This document shows positions 1 to 4,940 of a stretch of DNA of 25,820 bases, in pieces. A model generated the notes under the pieces. It had not been told where the DNA came from and ran no database searches. It saw nothing but the letters and a program-made list of their open reading frames with translations. The position numbers and the translations under genes are program-made. This DNA comes from UBA10003 sp964365025 (GTDB taxonomy: Bacteria > Patescibacteriota > Patescibacteriia > Magasanikbacterales > UBA10003). The DNA lies in assembly GCA_964365025.1 (NCBI GenBank), contig CAYIOJ010000010.1, forward strand, positions 1 to 25,820, given 5' to 3'. Within the stretch, counting starts at the first letter, position 1. Every line of letters starts with the position of its first letter.

Positions 1-50
1 ATGAACGACAAATGTCGCTTAAGTTAGCGAAAAGTTAACGCAACACGAGT

Positions 51-144
51 GCGTATCGGCTTATGAGAAGTTTTTCGACTGAAGGGAGAAAAATTTGGGA
101 AATTTGCGAGCCGAGCAAATTTCCTCATAAGCCGTGTTATACGC
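51..144. repeat. attC-like site A
   Basis: The left arm 57-67 (cggcttatgag) is perfectly complementary to 124-134 (ctcataagccg). The right arm is followed by T and then GTTATAC (136-142), matching the right ends of sites B-D. On the left, the expected AAC box is degenerate; an alternative outer pairing joins gcgtat (51-56) to atacgc (139-144) with TGTT bulged out. The interior (68-123) is the variable part. The site lies 3' of the minus-strand LysE-family gene. Confidence 0.6.
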
Positions 145-198
145 CCCGACGACTGAAGGGAGGAGAGCGCAGCGTGGCACGGAGCGTAGCGGAGTGAG

Positions 199-215
199 TT
201 CAAAAAATATTTTTC
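199..215. repeat. Inverted repeat flanking LysE gene, left copy
   Basis: The 17 bases 199-215 are exactly reverse-complementary to 1011-1027. Weaker similarity continues inward on both sides (a shared GGCTTTC and ATAAATTTG), so the arms may be about 60 bp and diverged. The pair encloses the transporter gene within cassette 1. Confidence 0.6.
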
Positions 216-242
216 GGTCTCATTCATTTTGAGAGGCTTTCC

Positions 243-905
243 TCATTTCTTATAAATTTGATTTTTCAGTTTCAAAATTTTTATCATTCTTAATGTACCA
301 TAACCAATCAATACGACACCGACAATCACATTCAATATTTGAATCAAGGTTGTTGGGATTGTTTCTTTTAGCAAGGAAAACAAGATTACGGATATGCCCA
401 TAAATATCATCGTGGCTAAACCAACTGAAAAACCAAAAATGTATAGATTCTTCTTTGTGTAGTTATATTCAACAACTTTTGCAGTGAAAATACCTGTGAA
501 AAAAAGAATTGTCATAGGATTGGAAATTGTCAGGATGAATGCTGACATAAAACTTGAGATTAGATTTTTAGAATCAATCTCAACAACAGTAGAAAGCCCG
601 CCGCCCAATACTCCTTTGAGTATGACAATTCCAAAGATAATTAACACGATTGAGCTGACTATTCCAAATACATTTTTAGTTTTCTTGTTTTCTAAAACTT
701 TTCCAATCCCAACAACCGAAAGTGTGATGTAAAAGTAGTCAACTAATGTAACGGCTAAAACAGCAATAAGACCATCATAAATTGTTTTTTGCAGTGCTAA
801 ATTTATGATAAAGAAAAAAACTGGACCAATAGCAAGCTGTAAAAACAATCCTGTTGTTAAGCCGTTTGTAAAAATTTTGAAACTATTTTTCATATCAATC
901 GCCAT
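243..905 (-). CDS. LysE/RhtB-family amino-acid exporter
   Basis: A 220-aa protein made almost entirely of hydrophobic segments, about six membrane helices, which is the normal length and topology of LysE/RhtB translocators. These export amino acids or related small molecules across the inner membrane by secondary transport. The N-terminal helix carries the family-type stretch around LQLAIGPVFFF (residues 22-32), and the mid-protein NPMTILFF segment (about 129-136) is the conserved Asn-Pro motif of helix 4. The substrate cannot be told from sequence. The start at 905 has no Shine-Dalgarno sequence, and ATG five codons in (MKNSF) is an alternative. The gene is markedly AT-rich. It is the only gene between attC-like sites A and B and is enclosed by a 17-bp inverted repeat, so it is probably a captured cassette gene. 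Confidence 0.8.
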   Translation of the reverse strand: MAIDMKNSFKIFTNGLTTGLFLQLAIGPVFFFIINLALQKTIYDGLIAVLAVTLVDYFYITLSVVGIGKVLENKKTKNVFGIVSSIVLIIFGIVILKGVLGGGLSTVVEIDSKNLISSFMSAFILTISNPMTILFFTGIFTAKVVEYNYTKKNLYIFGFSVGLATMIFMGISVILFSLLKETIPTTLIQILNVIVGVVLIGYGTLRMIKILKLKNQIYKK

Positions 906-1010
906 GTATAAAGTAAATGTTGACTATATTTTATAAACTCTTCTTTTCGGTTTTGAGAAAAAATCAAATTTATTCCCCTTTGAAAGCCTATCATTCCTTA
1001 TTCTCCGCTA

Positions 1011-1027
1011 GAAAAATATTTTTTGAA
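1011..1027. repeat. Inverted repeat flanking LysE gene, right copy
   Basis: Exact reverse complement of 199-215. It lies just outside attC-like site B (left box about 1034) and upstream of the minus-strand exporter gene. The 906-1033 stretch otherwise holds only the AT-rich upstream region of that gene, including a possible minus-strand -10 (TATAAA). Confidence 0.6.
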
Positions 1028-1033
1028 TTGCGT

Positions 1034-1172
1034 ATAATGTTTCGGTATATCTGATGTTTCTGGCTCGATTCATTATTAAATGTAGAAAAGAGCCTGAAAT
1101 ATGGGCTGAGCCACACGAAACATTATTCATTATATGTAAAAAGTGGGGCGAACCAGATATACCGTGTTATCT
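1034..1172. repeat. attC-like site B
   Basis: The left arm 1043-1053 (cggtatatctg) pairs perfectly with 1154-1164 (cagatataccg). An ATAAT box lies 4 nt outside the left arm, where sites C and D have ATAAC. T and GTTATCT (1166-1172) follow the right arm. The interior holds a further hairpin built from tttctggctc (about 1057-1066) and gagcctgaaa (about 1090-1099). Site B lies 22 bp downstream of the stop of the minus-strand editing-domain gene. Confidence 0.7.
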
Positions 1173-1193
1173 GAAGTTCCCGAGGGCGCACCT

Positions 1194-1613
1194 TTAATAA
1201 AACTCTCGATAGCGGAAAGACCCTGGGTGTCCTTTAATATCAAGCAACAAACTTTTATGATAGCCGAAGTGTGATGATTTGACCACAAAATCAGATCCGA
1301 TAAATTTGCCCATTAGTTGTTCATAAAGTTTTTTTGCCACATCAGGCGTTGCAATATTGTTAGACAAATGGACAAAAGGGGAAATCATAATATTTTTTGT
1401 CTGAACCTCGTCGGCTGTCTTCAAAATTTCTTGATACAATTCATCTACTTGTTTATCGCCATCTTCCTTTTCAACGCAAAAGAAGACGACGAGGCACTTT
1501 TCCATTTCCTCGGAATCAGACTTTCTTTTTTCTGGATCAATACCTTTTGGCCATTTGGATTCTTCATTGATTGTGGTGGCAAATTTATCGGCGTGTAGAA
1601 TAAGTAATCTCAT
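1194..1613 (-). CDS. Stand-alone archaeal-type ThrRS editing domain
   Basis: A 139-aa protein resembling from end to end the N-terminal editing domain of archaeal threonyl-tRNA synthetases, which is related to D-aminoacyl-tRNA deacylase and removes serine mischarged onto tRNA-Thr. Signatures: start MRLLILHADKF; VVFFCVEKED (42-51); SPFVHLS (78-84), matching the family's Y/F-x-H-L-S with catalytic-site His; FGYHK (116-120), matching FGWYK with its Lys; and KGHP (127-130). The family Glu usually found just after KGHP is not obvious here. No synthetase catalytic domain follows, so it would act in trans. The start at 1613 lacks a Shine-Dalgarno sequence. It fills the 590-bp segment between sites B and C. 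Archaeal ancestry is inferred from motif recall only. Confidence 0.75.
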   Translation of the reverse strand: MRLLILHADKFATTINEESKWPKGIDPEKRKSDSEEMEKCLVVFFCVEKEDGDKQVDELYQEILKTADEVQTKNIMISPFVHLSNNIATPDVAKKLYEQLMGKFIGSDFVVKSSHFGYHKSLLLDIKGHPGSFRYREFY

Positions 1614-1666
1614 AAAAGTTTGTTGCGGTTAATTTTAAAATATATAAAGCCCTCGGGAATTTCCAG

Positions 1667-1761
1667 ATAACGTCCGCGTATATCTGATGTTTTGCGGAGT
1701 GTAGCGGAGCAAAATATGGGTGGAGGCTCTGCAAGAGCCGTAACCAGATATACGCTGTTAT
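1667..1761. repeat. attC-like site C
   Basis: The clearest of the sites. AGATAAC ends at 1671, 4 nt follow, and the stem 1676-1686 (gcgtatatctg) pairs perfectly with 1745-1755 (cagatatacgc). Then come T and GTTATAT. The AAC at 1669-1671 is complementary to GTT at 1757-1759, with unequal spacers (4 versus 1 nt), as in the unpaired central spacer of attC sites. Inner hairpins include ggctct/agagcc (about 1725-1738). It shares the 15-base string gtatatctgatgttt with site B. Confidence 0.75.
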
Positions 1762-1842
1762 ATGATGTAATAATACATTCTTAACTCTGACCGAAGGGAG
1801 GAGTTATGGAAATTAGGGCAATTTTTCTTCGGTGTTTTTTCA

Positions 1843-1856
1843 TGGGGCGCGGCTCT
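1843..1856. repeat. Inverted repeat bounding small membrane gene unit
   Basis: The 14 bases 1843-1856 (tggggcgcggctct) are the exact reverse complement of 2315-2328. The two copies enclose the leader and coding region of the small membrane protein, and the left copy overlaps the first base of the predicted -35. They could close a long-range RNA stem or be the ends of a small inserted unit. Confidence 0.55.
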
Positions 1857-1884
1857 TGACGGATTTGTTAGGATATGGTTAAAT
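1856..1884 (+). promoter_or_regulatory. Sigma70-like promoter for small membrane gene
   Basis: TTGACG (1856-1861), a 17-bp spacer and TTAAAT (1879-1884) give a good sigma70-type match about 100 bp upstream of the ATG at 1986. The promoter is inside the cassette. Confidence 0.5.
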
Positions 1885-1919
1885 TGTATGTCCTGTGTCT
1901 AGTGGTTCAGTCCGCAACC

Positions 1920-1962
1920 GATGTTGTCGGCGAGCCCAGAACAGGGGTCCGTTGACAACATC
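1920..1962 (+). promoter_or_regulatory. Leader hairpin upstream of small membrane gene
   Basis: gatgttgtc (1920-1928) is complementary to gacaacatc (1954-1962), giving a 9-bp stem in the predicted 5' leader, 10 nt before the Shine-Dalgarno sequence at 1973-1978. A regulatory role is possible but not shown. Confidence 0.4.
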
Positions 1963-1985
1963 ATCACACCCCAAGGAGGTGAAAC

Positions 1986-2240
1986 ATGGCTGGAGCTTTA
2001 TTGACGATACTCCTCCTGATGATTGGCCTGATCGGAGGATTGGTGTCAGGCAGCATCATCCGGACGCGGCGCATGGAGGGAGTTGGATTGGCCCTTGCGG
2101 CGTTGGTAAGTACCTACATCGCTGGATCTGCGAGCAGTGTCGGAATCCAAGTAGGTTTCTTCGCCATCGTCGCCGTCGAGATCTTGGCCTGTTACATCGA
2201 TTCGGTCATGCGTGCCAGAGAGGCCCAGAAACCGAAATAG
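1986..2240 (+). CDS. Small two-to-three-helix membrane protein, unknown
   Basis: An 84-aa protein that I do not recognise. Residues 3-25 (rich in Leu, Ile, Gly), about 31-45 and about 49-70 are hydrophobic, with a positively charged loop (RTRRMEG, 26-32) after the first helix and a charged C-terminal tail. An inner-membrane location with a cytoplasmic Arg loop is likely. The start is decided by an excellent Shine-Dalgarno sequence, AAGGAGGTGAAAC, directly before ATG 1986. It has its own promoter (1856-1884) and a downstream terminator (2379-2405). Its GC-rich codons contrast sharply with the AT-rich neighbouring cassettes. An overlapping ORF in another frame (1895-2362) lacks such a start signal and was not chosen. 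Confidence 0.65.
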   Translation: MAGALLTILLLMIGLIGGLVSGSIIRTRRMEGVGLALAALVSTYIAGSASSVGIQVGFFAIVAVEILACYIDSVMRAREAQKPK

Positions 2241-2378
2241 CCGTTGGCCAAAGGGGTGTGATGATGCCTCGTCCGCAAGGACGACAACGAATCACTCGGG
2301 GCGTTGGTTCTACTAGAGCCGCGCCCCACCCCTTCTTATGCACATCAAGCGTTGGTGTTTAGAAGAAGCGGTGAAAAG

Positions 2379-2405
2379 GAATCTCAACTTACGGGGTTCT
2401 TTTTT
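2379..2405 (+). terminator. Probable intrinsic terminator of small membrane gene
   Basis: gaatctc (2379-2385) pairs with ggggttc (2393-2399) using G-U wobbles, with a 7-nt loop and a following run of six T (2400-2405). It lies about 140 nt past the stop at 2240. The 2241-2378 stretch shows no other gene. Confidence 0.5.
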
Positions 2406-2443
2406 GTTTGTAAACAACAGAGAAAAATTGCCCTGATTTCCAA

Positions 2444-2461
2444 CCGCCACGTCAGTGGCGG
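2444..2461. repeat. Short perfect hairpin before site D
   Basis: ccgccac (2444-2450), a loop of gtca and gtggcgg (2455-2461) form a perfect 7-bp stem. There is no following T run, so it is not a terminator on the plus strand. Its role is unknown. Confidence 0.4.
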
Positions 2462-2483
2462 AAAGAATGTATTATTATTTCAT

Positions 2484-2559
2484 ATAACGTATTGCGGATA
2501 AAAGAAGTTGCCGAAGGCAATTTGGGCGAAGCGTAGCGAAGCCTTTTATCCGCTGTTTT
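2484..2559. repeat. attC-like site D, nearest the recombinase
   Basis: ATAAC ends at 2488 and 5 nt follow. The stem 2494-2504 (gcggataaaag) pairs perfectly with 2543-2553 (cttttatccgc), followed by T and GTT (2555-2557). The interior contains a small hairpin ttgcc/ggcaa (2508-2520). The right box reads GTTTTGC rather than GTTAT. This is the shortest of the four sites and lies about 190 bp from the recombinase start. Confidence 0.7.
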
Positions 2560-2560
2560 G

Positions 2561-2662
2561 CGAAGTTGGCGGGACCGTCATCAGACGGCTGATTAAAGAA
2601 TTCATTTCGGATAACCATGTTATCCGATGTGAATTCTCAAGCCGTCTGTCCCGCCAATTTCG
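2561..2662. promoter_or_regulatory. Roughly 100-nt imperfect hairpin; candidate attI or regulatory structure
   Basis: Nested complementary blocks fold this stretch into one long stem: cgaa/ttcg (2561-2564 with 2659-2662), ttggcggga/tcccgccaa (2566-2574 with 2649-2657), cagacggct/agccgtctg (2582-2590 with 2640-2648), gaattca/tgaattc (about 2598-2604 with 2630-2636), and cggataac/gttatccg (2608-2615 with 2619-2626) around a 3-nt loop. It sits between site D and the recombinase promoter, where an integron would carry attI. It has no T run, so it is not a simple terminator. The role is inference. Confidence 0.55.
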
Positions 2663-2690
2663 AAAAACTAGCGCATATCGCAAGTGTTTG

Positions 2691-2741
2691 TGATATAATA
2701 CATTCAAATTTGTAGGTTATACCAAATGATAGTATACTATC
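2691..2741 (+). promoter_or_regulatory. Recombinase promoter region with 14-bp palindrome
   Basis: An extended -10 element, TGA followed by TATAAT (2691-2699), lies 49 bp before the start. A second candidate, TTGTAG (2711-2716 approx.) with TATACT (2733-2738), would start RNA almost at the ATG and give a leaderless message. The perfect palindrome gatagtatactatc (2728-2741) covers that second -10, so a bound repressor, or the recombinase itself, could block transcription. Confidence 0.45.
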
Positions 2742-2747
2742 AACCGT

Positions 2748-3560
2748 ATGCCCAATCTGTTGGATATTATAATCCGCGAAATGAAATTGCGCAACTATAG
2801 CCACCAAACAGTCAAGGTCTATACGGCCGTAGTTAAGGATTTGTACGCTTTTTACAAACGGCCGCCGCGAGATTTGACCGAAGAAGAAATCAAGGAATAT
2901 CTTTATGCGAAACAAAAACGGGGATTGTCCAGCCAATCAATCGCTTTGGCCGCCAACGCCTTGAATTTTTTGTATTCGCAAATTTATAAGCGCGCGGATT
3001 TCCAAAGAATCCGCCATCCCAAAAAGACTAGCAGATTGCCAGCCGTATTATCAAGAGAAGAAGTTGAACGGATTATTAACCAAACTAATAATAAAAAACA
3101 TCGTCTGTTGCTGGCTTTTTCCTACGCGGCCGGGTTGCGAGTAAGCGAAGCCATTGCCGTGCGCGTCAAAGATGTAGATATAGTGGAAATGACTGTCGTC
3201 GTGCGGCAGGGTAAGGGCAAAAAAGACCGGCTATCAGTGCTTTCATCAAAACTCGTTGATGATATTGAATCTCAATCTGTCGGCAAAGGAGCGGATGACT
3301 ATCTGTTTGAGAGCGAACGAGGCGGCAAACTCACCGCCGCTACCGCGCAAATTATTTTTCGGCAATGTTTACAAAAATCCGGCATTAAAAAAGACGCCTC
3401 TTTTCACTCCTTGCGCCACAGTTTTGCAACTCATTTGTTGGAGAATGGCGTGGATGTGCGTTACGTGCAGGAGCTTTTGGGGCATAGAAATATCCGCACC
3501 ACGCAGATTTACACCCATGTTACCAATCCCGGCATAAAAAACATTAAGAGCCCTTTATGA
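2748..3560 (+). CDS. Tyrosine recombinase, Xer/IntI-like integrase
   Basis: A 270-aa site-specific recombinase that cuts and rejoins DNA through a covalent 3'-phosphotyrosine. Residues 1-90 form the SAM-like core-binding domain (NYSHQTVKVY near 16-25; LTEEEIKEYL 43-52). The catalytic domain has R131 (GLRVSE), K156 (GKGKKDR), H220 and R223 (HSLRH), H246 (LLGH) and nucleophile Y255 (IYTH), a complete set. The C-terminal pattern (HSFATHLLENG, VQELLGH, TTQIYTHV, ending KSPL) is closest in feel to integron integrases and XerC/D. The roughly 20-residue insertion that defines classical IntI, expected between K156 and H220, is absent and the protein is shorter than IntI. There is no Shine-Dalgarno sequence. 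The stop overlaps the next gene's start by ATGA. It sits beside four attC-like sites, its likely substrates. Confidence 0.85.
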   Translation: MPNLLDIIIREMKLRNYSHQTVKVYTAVVKDLYAFYKRPPRDLTEEEIKEYLYAKQKRGLSSQSIALAANALNFLYSQIYKRADFQRIRHPKKTSRLPAVLSREEVERIINQTNNKKHRLLLAFSYAAGLRVSEAIAVRVKDVDIVEMTVVVRQGKGKKDRLSVLSSKLVDDIESQSVGKGADDYLFESERGGKLTAATAQIIFRQCLQKSGIKKDASFHSLRHSFATHLLENGVDVRYVQELLGHRNIRTTQIYTHVTNPGIKNIKSPL

Positions 3561-4858
3561 AAATTTGTCTGATTTCCAATTTATACCCGCCCTATGCCCG
3601 TGGCGGAGCGGAGCAGGTGGTGAAAAATACCGTGGAGGGGCTTTTGCGGCTGGGACATGAGGTGGTGATAATTACCGCGCGGCCGTTGTTTGCGCCGCGA
3701 GGCAATTTTAAGCATCAACGAGATTGCTTCGTCGCCCCCTTGGCGAAGGGAGCTCCTCGCAATGACAGATTGAAAATTTATCGCTTTTTTCCACTCAATT
3801 TTTTTTTCTACGGCAATGATTTTAAACATCCGGTTTGGTCGCGTTTTTTTTGGCATCTTTTTGATGTTTTTAATTTTCATTCCTATTGGCGCGTTCGGCG
3901 GATTCTTAAAAAGGAAAAACCGGATGTTGTTCATACTCATAATTTAAAAGGTTTAGGGTACCTGATACCCCGGGCCATCCGCAGCTTGGGCTTGCGTCAC
4001 GCGCATACCCTGCATGATGTGCAATTAGTGGAGCCGTCGGGAATTATTATCAAAGGCGCGGAAAATCAATGGCCATATAATTTTTTTCTGCGGAAGTGGT
4101 ATAAAAAAATTTGTCGTTTTTTGTTCGGTTCGCCCGAAGTGGTGATTTCGCCGTCAAATTTTTTACTGGAATTTTATGAGAGCAGGGGATTTTTTCCACA
4201 TTCGCGAAAAGTGGTGGTGCCGAATCCGGTGGTCAGTCAGGATATTTTTTCACCGCTGGATTCCCGCTTATGCGGGAATGACAATCAAGACATCGTAGAT
4301 GACAGCGAAGGCAAGGGATTTAATTTTTTGTATCTGGGGCAGATTGAAGAGCACAAAGGAGTCTTGTTTTTGATTAGGGTGTTTTTAAACTGGATTGCTC
4401 GATTGAATTGGGGAATGATAAAAGCACCAACCCTTCACATCGTTGGCGCCGGTTCTAAATTGAACGAAGCGCATCATCTGGCCGCCGACTGCCAGCAAAT
4501 TATTTTCCACGGCAAAGTGGAGCGCGAGCAGTTGCCGTCGATTTTTAATCAAACCGATATTACGATCGTGCCATCGCTTTGTTATGAAAATTCTCCCACG
4601 GTGATTTTTGAAAGTTTTTCCTTTGGCGCGCCGGTTTTGGCTTCGTCAATTGAAGGAGTCGCTGAACTTATTAAAAATCGTGAAAATGGTTTGACTTTTG
4701 AAGCCGGCAACGAAGCCGCGCTGATTGCCAAAATGCGCTGGTGCGTTGAGCATCCGGCAGAAATCATTGCTATGCGTCCAGCCGCTCTAAAATCCATTGA
4801 AGGCCGCGGACTTGACGCCTATCTTGACAAATTATTGAATTTGTGCTATAATAGATAG
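3557..4858 (+). CDS. GT4-family glycosyltransferase (GT-B fold)
   Basis: A 433-aa retaining glycosyltransferase of the GT4 type, which moves a sugar from a nucleotide-sugar donor to a lipid-linked or surface glycan at the cytoplasmic face. The N-terminal domain begins MKICLISNLYPPYARGGAE, the typical acceptor-side Gly-Gly-Ala-Glu motif. The donor-binding domain has FLYLGQIEEHKG and the E-x7-E motif in SYENSPTVIFESFSFGAPV-type sequence near residues 345-360, followed by GV-ELI. Two stretches do not belong to the fold: residues about 55-71 and 234-244 are translated from dispersed palindromic repeats. The ATGA overlap with the recombinase stop suggests translational coupling, so recombinase and transferase are probably on one message. 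Confidence 0.85.
   Translation: MKICLISNLYPPYARGGAEQVVKNTVEGLLRLGHEVVIITARPLFAPRGNFKHQRDCFVAPLAKGAPRNDRLKIYRFFPLNFFFYGNDFKHPVWSRFFWHLFDVFNFHSYWRVRRILKKEKPDVVHTHNLKGLGYLIPRAIRSLGLRHAHTLHDVQLVEPSGIIIKGAENQWPYNFFLRKWYKKICRFLFGSPEVVISPSNFLLEFYESRGFFPHSRKVVVPNPVVSQDIFSPLDSRLCGNDNQDIVDDSEGKGFNFLYLGQIEEHKGVLFLIRVFLNWIARLNWGMIKAPTLHIVGAGSKLNEAHHLAADCQQIIFHGKVEREQLPSIFNQTDITIVPSLCYENSPTVIFESFSFGAPVLASSIEGVAELIKNRENGLTFEAGNEAALIAKMRWCVEHPAEIIAMRPAALKSIEGRGLDAYLDKLLNLCYNR
3719..3767. repeat. Palindromic repeat inserted in-frame in GT4 gene
   Basis: Begins cgagattgcttcgtcgcc and ends ctcctcgcaatgac, the same outer sequence as the repeat at 6706-6776. It is translated as residues about 55-71 of the glycosyltransferase without disturbing the frame. 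Confidence 0.7.
4256..4284. repeat. Short palindromic repeat inserted in-frame in GT4 gene
   Basis: ctggattcccgc and gcgggaatgac enclose a 4-nt loop, resembling the short dRS3-like repeats with ATTCCC/GGGAAT ends. It is read as residues 234-244 (LDSRLCGNDNQ). Confidence 0.65.
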
Positions 4859-4880
4859 TTAAATAATTTAAGCTTAATTT

Positions 4881-4927
4881 GACGCGAAGCGTCATCTCGA
4901 GGGAGCGAAAGCGACTGAAGGATCTTA
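4881..4927. repeat. Palindromic repeat between GT4 and secreted protein genes
   Basis: A small hairpin gacgc-gaa-gcgtc (4881-4893) runs into gtcatctcgag...gagcgaaagcgactgaaggatct, a relative of the tgtcatcctgag...gaaggatct repeat at 16252. It ends 13 bp before the next start codon and fills most of the 82-bp intergenic space. Confidence 0.55.
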
Positions 4928-4940
4928 TTCATAAAATACT

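Larger units (their letters stand above)
51..3560. mobile_element. Integron-like region: attC-like sites, three cassettes, recombinase
   Basis: Four structurally matching but sequence-divergent inverted repeats (sites A-D) divide the stretch into segments of roughly 1030, 590 and 800 bp, each carrying one gene. A tyrosine recombinase lies directly beside site D. Stem sequences differ while the outer boxes and spacing are kept (AAC-like box, 4-5 nt, 11-bp stem; stem, T, GTT). This fits attC sites, which are recognised by folded shape, and does not fit insertion-sequence ends. The segments differ visibly in base composition: the exporter is AT-rich, the small membrane protein GC-rich. The first two genes point away from the recombinase, as cassette genes do in classical integrons, and the third points toward it. 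The integron interpretation is inference; the repeats and their spacing are seen directly. Confidence 0.65.

Noticed and set aside
24..227. 67-aa minus-strand frame across site A
   Set aside because: It runs through both arms of the inverted repeat, has no start signal and no recognisable domain.
1895..2362. 155-aa open frame overlapping the small membrane protein
   Set aside because: It lacks a start signal, has low-complexity Arg/His/Pro composition and runs across the leader. The overlapping frame from 1986 has a perfect Shine-Dalgarno sequence and sensible membrane segments.
2748..3560. Calling the recombinase a classical IntI
   Set aside because: The IntI-specific segment is missing and the protein is too short. 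It is therefore described as a Xer/IntI-like integrase.
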